Source: Chitinophaga eiseniae (GTDB lineage: Bacteria > Bacteroidota > Bacteroidia > Chitinophagales > Chitinophagaceae). Taken from it: a stretch of 64,000 nucleotides of DNA. Position 1 is the stretch's first letter, and every line of letters starts with the position of its first letter. Both the position numbers and the translations under genes were made by a program. The notes beneath the pieces were generated by a model. That model did no database searches and had not been told where the DNA came from. It worked only from the letters and a program-made list of their open reading frames with translations. The DNA is taken from positions 1,302,001-1,366,000 of the forward strand of contig NZ_JABAHZ010000001.1 of assembly GCF_012641265.1 (NCBI RefSeq). The letters are read 5' to 3'. Shown piece by piece: positions 54,601 through 61,808 of this stretch.

Positions 54601-55290
54601 TCATCTTTTAAGTGATCTACTTTGTTCATCACCTTTTTCTCCATTTCTATAACGAACCTTACTTTCTAACAATGTTCCTTTCTTACTTATAGCCTCGTAA
54701 TATCTTTCGTAACCCGCAGTTAATATAGCTGTTCCATGGGGGTCTATTCGAGAAATATCCTCAAAACTCAAAGCCACTCTTGTCCATAAAATATTCCCTG
54801 AAGGAATATTACGACTTAGATTCACTTCCACCTGTGGTGGCGCATTCTTAAATTCAATCGGTCTGTTCATACCTTCTCCAATTAGTAGCCCGTTTACAGT
54901 ATCAAGAAAATATTCTTCGGTATCAGAGATATAAACCTTGGGGATGATCCTGGAATAAAAACATTCAGCATTTACTACTGGGTAATTAAACTCTTCTTCC
55001 TTTAACATACCCTTCGGTAACCGCAATGCTGTATATGGGTCTAGTACAACCTTTGGTGGAATTTCAATTAACCCTGAAGTTTTGGAAAAAGGCCATATTT
55101 TATCATTCTTTGAGATAAACGACAAACTCGCTTGATCATACATGAACCGATAGGTGCATGCCCCAGGCATATACTGCATTTGAGAAAAGGACAATCTATT
55201 TTCAGGATTCATAAAACTATAAATACAATTATCCTTCACATCTATTGCCATCAGATCTCCACATACATTAATCACAGGTAGTTCTGCCAT
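54601..55290 (-). CDS. Unrecognised protein, paralogue B of a pair
   Basis: The 229 residues align along the whole length with the neighbour at 53834-54535 (see the shared patterns there), so the pair arose by duplication. It begins MAELPVINVCGDLMAIDVKD and has a soluble, mixed alpha/beta look. It lies four bases after traE. Two copies in tandem, kept at similar length, suggest a heterodimer or two substrates. Not recognised. Confidence 0.7.
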   Translation of the reverse strand: MAELPVINVCGDLMAIDVKDNCIYSFMNPENRLSFSQMQYMPGACTYRFMYDQASLSFISKNDKIWPFSKTSGLIEIPPKVVLDPYTALRLPKGMLKEEEFNYPVVNAECFYSRIIPKVYISDTEEYFLDTVNGLLIGEGMNRPIEFKNAPPQVEVNLSRNIPSGNILWTRVALSFEDISRIDPHGTAILTAGYERYYEAISKKGTLLESKVRYRNGEKGDEQSRSLKR

Positions 55291-55294
55291 TGTT

Positions 55295-55633
55295 TTAAAC
55301 TTTAAAGAAAGCCTTTAAGACGGTAGCGACAACCACTAAAAACACACACGATCCGAACCAACTCGCCGCAACTTTTGATGTATCTTGATCGCCCGAATTC
55401 CACTTCTGATACACCTTTACAGCTCCGATCAGCCCACTAACCGCTCCCACAGCGTACATAAGATCAACACCAGTGGAAAAATAGCCTTTGACTTCTGTTT
55501 CCGCTGCCTTGATCCCTTCCTTACCCTGAGCTTCTACCATGACTGATATTGTCAGATTCACCAAGCACCAAATCAGATAATACTTTTTTCTGCACAGCAG
55601 CTCATAGCCGCTTTTCAACGTCACAATTTTCAT
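55295..55633 (-). CDS. traE: Conjugative transposon protein TraE (DUF4134)
   Basis: The 112 residues match DUF4134: a signal/membrane segment at the start, EGIKAAETEVKGYFSTGVDL, then two membrane segments with MYAVGAVSGLIGAVKVYQKW and CVFLVVVATVLKAFF. TraE is the VirB2-like pilin component. Translation may start at 55633 (MKIVTLKSGYELLCRKKYYL); a later start is possible. It precedes the paralogue pair. Confidence 0.85.
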   Translation of the reverse strand: MKIVTLKSGYELLCRKKYYLIWCLVNLTISVMVEAQGKEGIKAAETEVKGYFSTGVDLMYAVGAVSGLIGAVKVYQKWNSGDQDTSKVAASWFGSCVFLVVVATVLKAFFKV

Positions 55634-55676
55634 TTTCCAGTATTTAGATTTTAGAAATTTCAGAGTGAGAATAGAG

Positions 55677-56213
55677 CTACAAAACAGAAGGTGGGGTCCA
55701 CAGCATATTTAATTGAGATTCGCTCGCCTCTATTCCTGCAATTGACTGCAACTGCCGGCTAACCAAATTGGTAACAATACTTCGGTACGAACTTTCAGAC
55801 AGCTCTGGGAATCGAGCAATTTCTATTTGTATTTTATAGAGAATAGACCCTATATCACGGGTCTGCATACCTTCGGTAATAATCTCTTCTGTAACATCAA
55901 CCAGGGAGGCCATTGCATCTAAGGCCAGTTCCTCCTGGCTTGGAGCTATATAGGGTATATCTTCATCGACCCGAACAGCTCGAACTGATTCATCAGGTTC
56001 CAACTCTGAAAGTCCATGTCTTTCATTATTCGAAACTAGCTGCCAAGTCCGTTTATTATTTTGATTTTCCTCTTCCTTAATCCCAGGTTTAGGCGGGTGA
56101 TCTTTACGCATCCCAACACGACCATACAACAAAAGCACCACAGCGTAATAGATCACTCCCGCACTACCCAGGACTGTAAAAAATACTCCCCAAGACACAT
56201 TAGACAACATCAC
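55677..56213 (-). CDS. Unrecognised membrane-anchored protein
   Basis: The 178 residues start with one membrane segment (about 7-29; WGVFFTVLGSAGVIYYAVVL) and continue as an acidic cytoplasmic part with a helical C-terminus (YKIQIEIARFPELSESSYRS). Proteins of this layout precede traE in flavobacterial conjugative elements (from memory; not checked). It follows rteC after 92 bases. Confidence 0.6.
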   Translation of the reverse strand: MMLSNVSWGVFFTVLGSAGVIYYAVVLLLYGRVGMRKDHPPKPGIKEEENQNNKRTWQLVSNNERHGLSELEPDESVRAVRVDEDIPYIAPSQEELALDAMASLVDVTEEIITEGMQTRDIGSILYKIQIEIARFPELSESSYRSIVTNLVSRQLQSIAGIEASESQLNMLWTPPSVL

Positions 56214-56305
56214 TGTATTTTTTTACATTAGTAATTTTGATGACAGTACAAATGTGAGCGATTCTAACACTTGTCTTATACACCATTTATACAGCTGTAT
56301 AAAAT

Positions 56306-57151
56306 TCATTTCGGATTTTCATCTGTTTCATCCATTAATTTTATAAGATTACCAGTAGCCCTATCTGTGAATTGAGTTCTATTTCTCCGTATCCTTATAG
56401 CCTGGAAAATTCTATATGGATTGGGCATTTTAATTCCAGAAGCCTCCGCCAAGACATCTGCTACATCTCGAATTGATGCGTTTCCAAAAGCCCCACTGGA
56501 GTAGATGAGGTACACATACTCCACAAAATCATTCTTTGAAAACACCCACTTTAGTTTCTTTCCACGATTATCCATTGATTTAAAATACTGTTCATCTTCT
56601 TCATTGACAGTATGGAGGTATGAGTAAAACCAGCTACACCCCTTAACAATGGCCAATTTGCAACTCATAGCCGTATTCACTCTTTTATCACAAAACAGAT
56701 ACAAATCATCCATTAAAATGGGTCCAATCCCACCACTGTTGGAAAAATAAAGACTATCCAGATAACTATGCCCCAGCTCTATATAGGAAATCAACTCAAG
56801 GTTATCCTGAAAGTATTGCTCAATACTTCTCGTCATTCTTTGAATCAAATCCTTCCGGGAAATTATGTCAAGATGCATTGATGCTTGCTCGAACTCAAGC
56901 ATCTTTTGGAATTGTACCAGACGCCCATCGAATAAGGGTCGGAGGTTTTTGAATATGTGGATTTCTTCATGAACGCTTATGGACCCGGAAAGAATTATTT
57001 CATCAAGTTTCTTTATATATCCTAGTAATTTAGCTATTACAGCGGCAGCATCCCTAACTCGCGATTCGGATTCTTTCTCAGCCATTGAATCTATACTCTG
57101 ATTCATTTCTTCCAGCAAAACTTCTATTCGTTTTACAATGATAGTTTCCAT
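56306..57151 (-). CDS. rteC: RteC-like regulator of element excision and transfer
   Basis: The 281 residues match RteC: HEEIHIFKNLRPLFDGRLVQ near residue 63, ELGHSYLDSLYFSN in the middle, and LKWVFSKNDFVEYVYLIYSS then MPNPYRIFQAIRIRRNRTQF near the end. In CTnDOT, RteC activates the excision genes after the RteA/RteB two-component system. No rteA or rteB is seen here, so control must differ. It is the first gene of the transfer operon; three palindromic repeats lie in the upstream region. Confidence 0.8.
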   Translation of the reverse strand: METIIVKRIEVLLEEMNQSIDSMAEKESESRVRDAAAVIAKLLGYIKKLDEIILSGSISVHEEIHIFKNLRPLFDGRLVQFQKMLEFEQASMHLDIISRKDLIQRMTRSIEQYFQDNLELISYIELGHSYLDSLYFSNSGGIGPILMDDLYLFCDKRVNTAMSCKLAIVKGCSWFYSYLHTVNEEDEQYFKSMDNRGKKLKWVFSKNDFVEYVYLIYSSGAFGNASIRDVADVLAEASGIKMPNPYRIFQAIRIRRNRTQFTDRATGNLIKLMDETDENPK

Positions 57152-57392
57152 ACATGTAGATTAAATGGTTAACTAATACTTCTCTATGCAAAGGTGTAAT
57201 TATTGAGAACAGGGATTCCCTGCCATCCCTACTAGTAGGCCCCCTAAGAAATTGAAAAACAGTTTATATTACACAAATAATAATACAACCTACTATGTAT
57301 ATAGGCTACAAAAACGTACACCCCTTTAGGTTAATAGACACACAATCCTATTGACAGGTAGACAAAAACAACTAAACATGTAAAAAACAAAA
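57152..57392. other. Leader region of the transfer operon
   Basis: AT-rich, no gene. A small palindrome (CAGGGATTCCCTG, 57210-57222) is the only clear feature. A good TAnnTTTG element was not found; ACACCTTTG on the - strand near 57200 is the nearest. Confidence 0.35.
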
Positions 57393-57615
57393 AAGGATGG
57401 ATGCACGCAGGTATCATATAGATACGCGTACATCCATCCATCTATGGAGAGGTCTATTTTTATCAAATGATAGTCAAACAAAAATCAGTAAATGGATGCA
57501 TACATGGAAGCCACATACATGACATACACGCATACATCCATTTTGGAAGTAAACGATAAATGGACTGATGTACACACAAGGGCCACATAAATGAAATACT
57601 CGCAAGCATCCATTA
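57393..57615. repeat. Three related palindromic repeats upstream of rteC
   Basis: Unit 1 (57395-57439) has perfect nine-base arms (GGATGGATG/CATCCATCC) with inner arms ACGC/GCGT and GTATC/GATAC. Unit 2 (57490-57543) has arms AAATGGATG/CATCCATTT. Unit 3 (57558-57614) has AATGGA/TCCATT. Units 2 and 3 share further bases: GCCACATA, ATGA-ATAC and a final CATCCATT. The units are 65-95 bases apart. They could be iterons, excision or recombinase sites, or transcribed hairpins. Confidence 0.6.
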
Positions 57616-57882
57616 ATAGACTATGACTTTAAAATCAGAGTAAACTTCACAAAGTAGCAGGTGTTTTGAAACTGGTATGAAACGCACACTTGCATTAGAG
57701 CATTTTCCAGATTTAGGTTTGAAATACATAACCGCACCTTAGTGTCGGTATTACCACGCGTGAGGAAACAAAAGAAAAATGAGTAAAAAAGGTTGTAACA
57801 TTAAGTACTTGGTTGGCTACTCAATCTATAAAATCAAATCCAGTATTATTCATAGTACGGTTAACATACTAATCGGCCAGCA

Positions 57883-58413
57883 TTATTCCTTATGCGTCCG
57901 ATCGATTATCCAACTTCCATTTGGTTCCTGGGCAAAATTAGCAGTATAGATTTTGGTTGTATCAATCTTGAGATTTGATATTTGTAAAAAAGGGGACAGA
58001 TCAATATACTTTACCGTATAGGTAGCTGAAGCTGTATTTTCTCCTGTCTTTTGAATATTGATGATACGATTTAAATCCTGTCTGGCAACTAATACTTCCT
58101 GGAAGAACTGCTTTTCTAATTCAGGTTTTGTTTTCACCAGAAACGCTACAGCTTTCGTTGTAAAAAGTACAAAAGGGCTGTCGATATTATTGGATCTTCG
58201 TACTATCACAAAGCCATCTTTCTCCAATGAAGTATTGTCGATTTTCTGTCGTGTTGCTGGATCACCAGTAGCAATAGTCTCTGTCAATTCCTTCGGAAAG
58301 ACAGTACGCAATAACTTATCCGCATCTGTAGTAGATAATTCCTTTTTGGAAGTACATGCTACAGTGAATAACCCAAAGAGAAGGGAGAAGCCAAACCTTG
58401 ATTTTATTTTCAT
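57883..58413 (-). CDS. Unrecognised lipoprotein
   Basis: The 176 residues begin with a lipoprotein signal (FGFSLLFGLFTVACTSKK, Cys at 20). The mature part is mixed alpha/beta, with DADKLLRTVFPKELTETIAT and YTVKYIDLSPFLQISNLKID, and ends in a strand with GSWIIDRTHKE. It may be a small cystatin-like/NTF2-like protein; the evidence is weak. It is alone on the - strand, outside the transfer operon, before the palindromic repeats. Confidence 0.65.
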   Translation of the reverse strand: MKIKSRFGFSLLFGLFTVACTSKKELSTTDADKLLRTVFPKELTETIATGDPATRQKIDNTSLEKDGFVIVRRSNNIDSPFVLFTTKAVAFLVKTKPELEKQFFQEVLVARQDLNRIINIQKTGENTASATYTVKYIDLSPFLQISNLKIDTTKIYTANFAQEPNGSWIIDRTHKE

Positions 58414-58618
58414 AATGAAAAGTTATCAAATAAAATGTTTCAACCCCAAAAAAAATAAAAGAAACTTACCATGATGGATATTATTCGCACTACTTACTGG
58501 GAGTAACTACAAGCTATTTTTAGACAAATAAGACTTTATTTCATAGTGGTCTTCTTCAGCCATAGGTATTAATCCATCTTCAGGTTCCCTCATTACGTCA
58601 AACAGCAATTCAATAAAT

Positions 58619-58945
58619 TTAATTATTACTGTGATTATATAGATTTATCGAGGCTTTGAGCCTTCCTTCATGTTCTTTCACTATCTTAAAATGTTCCTCC
58701 ATATCGGCTAAATCAACATCAAAAACAAATCCGTGATAATTATCCGGGTTATCACAAAACTTAAAAAAATCATCTAGCGAAAAACCAGATTTTTCTGCCC
58801 ATAAATGATGCTGCTGTTGTACTAAAATAAACAGAGCTTGCTGTTTACTTTCTTCAGGATACAAAGACACCGCCACAATTGAACTAACCAGGAATCTGAT
58901 GGTCATAAATTCCGCTTCTGTAAGTAAAAATTTATTATCAATCAT
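58619..58945 (-). CDS. Unrecognised 108-aa protein
   Basis: The 108 residues are helical, with a hydrophobic stretch at the start (FMTIRFLVSSIVAVSLYPEE) and WAEKSGFSLDDFFKFCDNPD later. No signal peptide or motif is recognised. It lies 39 bases after the 100-residue gene on the same strand, so the two are likely co-transcribed. Confidence 0.55.
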   Translation of the reverse strand: MIDNKFLLTEAEFMTIRFLVSSIVAVSLYPEESKQQALFILVQQQHHLWAEKSGFSLDDFFKFCDNPDNYHGFVFDVDLADMEEHFKIVKEHEGRLKASINLYNHSNN

Positions 58946-58984
58946 GAGTGATTTTTTTTTGAAACTCTGAATATCAATTAAAAA

Positions 58985-59287
58985 TTAAATGAACCCAAAC
59001 CTATCCGGTAAAGGTTGTTTGATATATTTAGCCTTCTTTTCTTTTTGTTCTGCTTTCCAAATAATAGTATCCTTTATTATCGCATCAATTACCAGCGCTG
59101 GAACAATTTCCTGAGAACAACTATCCACTTCTATCTTGGATAGTATATCATTTATACGATATTTTGGGTAATCTACGCGAAATACCGTTGCTGGCAACTT
59201 GTAAAGATGTTTCTGTTCAAAGAAAAAACAGCTTTTCAAATTGCTAATTATTACCGCCATTGCAAATGGCTTTTGTTGCCTTCTCAT
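58985..59287 (-). CDS. Unrecognised 100-aa protein
   Basis: The 100 residues have a basic start and a mixed structure (YPKYRINDILSKIEVDSCSQ, then EQKEKKAKYIKQPLPDRFGF). No family is recognised. It is separated from the XRE gene upstream by a terminator at 59365-59399, so its promoter must lie in 59288-59364. Confidence 0.5.
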   Translation of the reverse strand: MRRQQKPFAMAVIISNLKSCFFFEQKHLYKLPATVFRVDYPKYRINDILSKIEVDSCSQEIVPALVIDAIIKDTIIWKAEQKEKKAKYIKQPLPDRFGFI

Positions 59288-59364
59288 AATTCGATGAATT
59301 AACCGGATTTGTAAATCTAGTACCCAAACAAGTGTTATCTGGTACCAGCGCTTTTACGAATAAA

Positions 59365-59399
59365 AAAGCCAGTTCGAGAAGAATCAAGAACCGGCCTTT
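59365..59399 (-). terminator. Terminator after the XRE gene
   Basis: On the - strand, arms GGCCGGTTC and GAACTGGC surround a 12-base loop and are followed by six T. One bulge and one mismatch are present. It would end the transcript of the XRE gene 220 bases after its stop. Confidence 0.6.
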
Positions 59400-59620
59400 C
59401 ATCCATTGTTTGTTAACCCCAAATTCCTTTTATAACAGATGATATGCAGCTTTGGGGCCATACCACCAAAGGACAAGAAACAGCAATTTAGAAATAATAT
59501 TTTGTAAAACCCTGAGATTAAAAAATGAACAGAAAATGAACGCAGTTTTAAATTTGACCAAGTATCGCTTCGATTCGAACGTTAATCAATATAAATCCAA
59601 TGCGTGGCTATTACATATTA
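59400..59620. other. Intergenic region without recognised features
   Basis: AT-rich; together with 59288-59364 it makes a 333-base gene-free stretch. A 61-codon frame on the + strand has no support. Apart from the terminator at 59365, nothing is seen. Confidence 0.4.
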
Positions 59621-59947
59621 TTATCTTTTGGGTTTAGTCCGTTTGGACTTATAAGTAAAAGCTAACAACGCTTTCCTCAAACTTTCTTTATCGCCTGCGC
59701 TCAGGTCTTTGTTCCATACAAATAATTCCCTCACGTCAACTTCAATTGCCAGGGCAATAAGAAAAAACATCTGAATACTGGGTTGGACATTATTGTTTAC
59801 GTACTGTGAAAGAGTTGAAGGCGCAACTTCGATTTTCGCGGCAAGCTCTTCATTTGACATTCCTTTCTCTTTTAATGCAGCAGCAATCCGGTTCAGCACT
59901 ATATTCGGAACATCATTTTTACCTTCAACCTTAACTTTTTTGCCCAT
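59621..59947 (-). CDS. XRE-family helix-turn-helix regulator
   Basis: The 108 residues contain an HTH_XRE domain at about 17-75: LNRIAAALKEKGMSNEELAA and IEVAPSTLSQYVNNNVQPS, followed by a segment with LIALAIEVDVRELFVWNK. The rest is short and basic. It probably represses its own promoter: two identical 16-base boxes lie upstream (59951-59966, 60045-60060), the first ending four bases before the ATG. Small XRE regulators of this kind often control mobile elements. Confidence 0.8.
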   Translation of the reverse strand: MGKKVKVEGKNDVPNIVLNRIAAALKEKGMSNEELAAKIEVAPSTLSQYVNNNVQPSIQMFFLIALAIEVDVRELFVWNKDLSAGDKESLRKALLAFTYKSKRTKPKR

Positions 59948-59950
59948 AAC

Positions 59951-60060
59951 CTAAATTTATTTACCTATAAGCAAAAGTAACTACCTGAAAATAAATGGTT
60001 TTCAATGAAATATAACCATAGAGCTAAAATATTTTTTCTTGTGGCTAAATTTATTTACCT
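59951..60060. promoter_or_regulatory. Two identical 16-base operator-like boxes before the XRE gene
   Basis: CTAAATTTATTTACCT occurs at 59951-59966 and 60045-60060, 94 bases apart, in the same orientation. Related shorter pieces (GAGCTAAAATATTT near 60021 and GGGCTAAATA near 60063) lie nearby. The arrangement is what an autoregulated HTH gene would have. Confidence 0.55.
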
Positions 60061-60223
60061 TGGGGCTAAATAATTATTAACAACAAAAAAATTTTAGTTC
60101 GGTTTTATTAGTGGAAAAAGTACAACGTATAGTATTATAATGTAATTTGCAATCCGTTTTAATTGAAAATTGTAAGCGTTTTGCTTCAATCTTAGCTCCA
60201 ACAAACTGCGACTTTGGATTTAC
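60061..60223. other. AT-rich intergenic region before the hairpin leader
   Basis: No gene is seen. The region joins the XRE boxes to the structured leader of the TlpA/SusC pair. Confidence 0.4.
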
Positions 60224-60284
60224 AGGCTGAGAGAATGAAGGAAAAACGCTCGCGCATAACTGCGTGGGCGTCTTCATTCAGCCT
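60224..60284 (+). ncRNA. Large hairpin in the leader of the TlpA/SusC genes
   Basis: Three paired blocks line up: AGGCTGA with TCAGCCT, ATGAAG with CTTCAT, and ACGCTCGCGCA with TGCGTGGGCGT (two non-standard pairs), around a TAAC loop. Bulges GAGA and GAAAA lie only on the 5' side. A part of it, AACTGCGTGGGCGT, recurs at 60443-60456, next to another hairpin (TGGGCG/CGCCCA). It may be an RNA element or a DNA site; the class is unknown. Confidence 0.4.
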
Positions 60285-60500
60285 GGGGGTGTCGCAGCCT
60301 GTTGGGGTAGATGGGGACTAACCCACGTATTTTTTTTGTGTATCCCCGTAAAATTGTTGCTTTTCCTTATCTTCCAATTATTAAATACAACGATTGTAAT
60401 ACCGCTGTTACAGCCATACAGGCTGTGAGTTAAATTCGAGGAAACTGCGTGGGCGTATTTCTATTCGCCCAATCTTTTCTTCTCTGTACTACCCACTGTT

Positions 60501-60523
60501 AGGGGCTAAGGGAGTAGCCCCCT
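60501..60523 (+). promoter_or_regulatory. Hairpin shortly before the TlpA-like start
   Basis: AGGGGCTA (60501-60508) pairs with TAGCCCCT-type sequence at 60515-60522, loop AGGGAG. It lies 44 bases before the ATG at 60567. It could be an attenuator, but there is no T run. Confidence 0.35.
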
Positions 60524-60566
60524 GACCAAATCACATCTCATTTTTCTTACAAAATCAACATCTAAC

Positions 60567-61808
60567 ATGAAAAATTTATTTTTTCTTCTGGGTATGCTAT
60601 TGCCATACCTATACCTGGAAGGACAACCTATTACATCAACAGGAGTATTGACACACACAAACAACGTATTAATTAATGGGAAGCTACAAATGCAGTCTTT
60701 AGCGTCCTTCAACAGAAAGCACGTTATACTGGACTTCTTCGCAACCACCTGCAGCTCTTGCATATCAAATATCCAGGAACTTGAAAAAATACAAATGGAT
60801 AATGATTCAGTGCAAATTATCCTGGTTACCACCGAGGACATAAAGACGATTCAAAACTTCCTGACGCGGCGGCAGATAGGCATAACTCTGCCTATTATAT
60901 ATTCTGATAAAATATTGAATCGGACCTTTCAACACTATTCAATACCGTACATCTACTGGCTAATAGATAGTACTATTTTTTTCCGATCAACAAAGGAATA
61001 TCTGACCGATGCAAATCTAAAATTATACTTAAAAGGGAAGAAGCCATCAGAACTGGATTTCACAGAAATAAATTATTCGTATGATCATCCATTTGTTAGA
61101 ACTCAGCTAACAGAACCATCAGAAGTCCCATTATTCTATAGTGTATTTGTACCATATGCCAAGGGCTTACAGACCAGGTCTGGTGTTCAAATTGATACAA
61201 TCAAAAAGACAGTCCGGCGGTTTGCTATAAACTGGACCATTCCAGAATTAGCTATGATGGCAGTCAATAGGCTAATGATACTTACAAAAAACAGGATAAT
61301 TCTATATGTAGAAGATAAATCCAGATATATTCCATCAGGTAACTATCAGTATTATGAAGAGTGGAAACGCAAAAACACATATTGCTATGATACCAGAATA
61401 CCAATTGAAACGTCGAGGAAATATTATATGCTAGAGGATTTAAAGAAATATACAAATACAAATATATACCTGACAATTAAAGATACTCCCACCATTATAA
61501 TTACAGGCTATGCAGGCAAAATAAAAGATTCAACAAAGAACCAGATAAAGATAAATTGTAGCGATGACGGGGCTTTCTTATCGATGTTAGATGGAACAAT
61601 TGGAGACTTCCTTTATACGCTGAACAACATTAATTCTCTGCCTCCAATTGTTGACAGCACTCGTTTGAAAGGATTTATAAACGTGATTGGGAAAATTTCA
61701 GATACTCCGTCGCTCATTCAAAAATTAAACCAGTTGGGGTTTTGCTACAAAATTCAGACAATTCCCACTGAATATCTAATAATAGAAAAAATATCCAAAT
61801 ATGAATAA
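60567..61808 (+). CDS. TlpA-like thioredoxin-fold exported protein
   Basis: The 413 residues begin with a signal peptide (NLFFLLGMLLPYLYLEGQ). Residues 35-155 are a thioredoxin/AhpC-type domain with FFATTCSSCISNIQEL, where Cys62 and Cys65 form the CxxC site, and a cis-Pro region near HYSIPYIYWLID. The C-terminal 250 residues are an unrecognised extension with a strand-rich look. Its stop overlaps the start of the SusC-like gene by eight bases (ATG at 61801), so the two are coupled. Such pairs are common in Bacteroidota: the thioredoxin may keep receptor ligands or surface proteins reduced. Confidence 0.8.
   Translation: MKNLFFLLGMLLPYLYLEGQPITSTGVLTHTNNVLINGKLQMQSLASFNRKHVILDFFATTCSSCISNIQELEKIQMDNDSVQIILVTTEDIKTIQNFLTRRQIGITLPIIYSDKILNRTFQHYSIPYIYWLIDSTIFFRSTKEYLTDANLKLYLKGKKPSELDFTEINYSYDHPFVRTQLTEPSEVPLFYSVFVPYAKGLQTRSGVQIDTIKKTVRRFAINWTIPELAMMAVNRLMILTKNRIILYVEDKSRYIPSGNYQYYEEWKRKNTYCYDTRIPIETSRKYYMLEDLKKYTNTNIYLTIKDTPTIIITGYAGKIKDSTKNQIKINCSDDGAFLSMLDGTIGDFLYTLNNINSLPPIVDSTRLKGFINVIGKISDTPSLIQKLNQLGFCYKIQTIPTEYLIIEKISKYE

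Noticed and set aside
57393..57615. CRISPR array
   Set aside because: Units are palindromic, differ in sequence and lack equal spacers; no cas gene is near.
58430..58618. Small - strand frame after the 108-aa gene (33 codons, from a TTG)
   Set aside because: It has no good start codon and is too short to support without conservation data.
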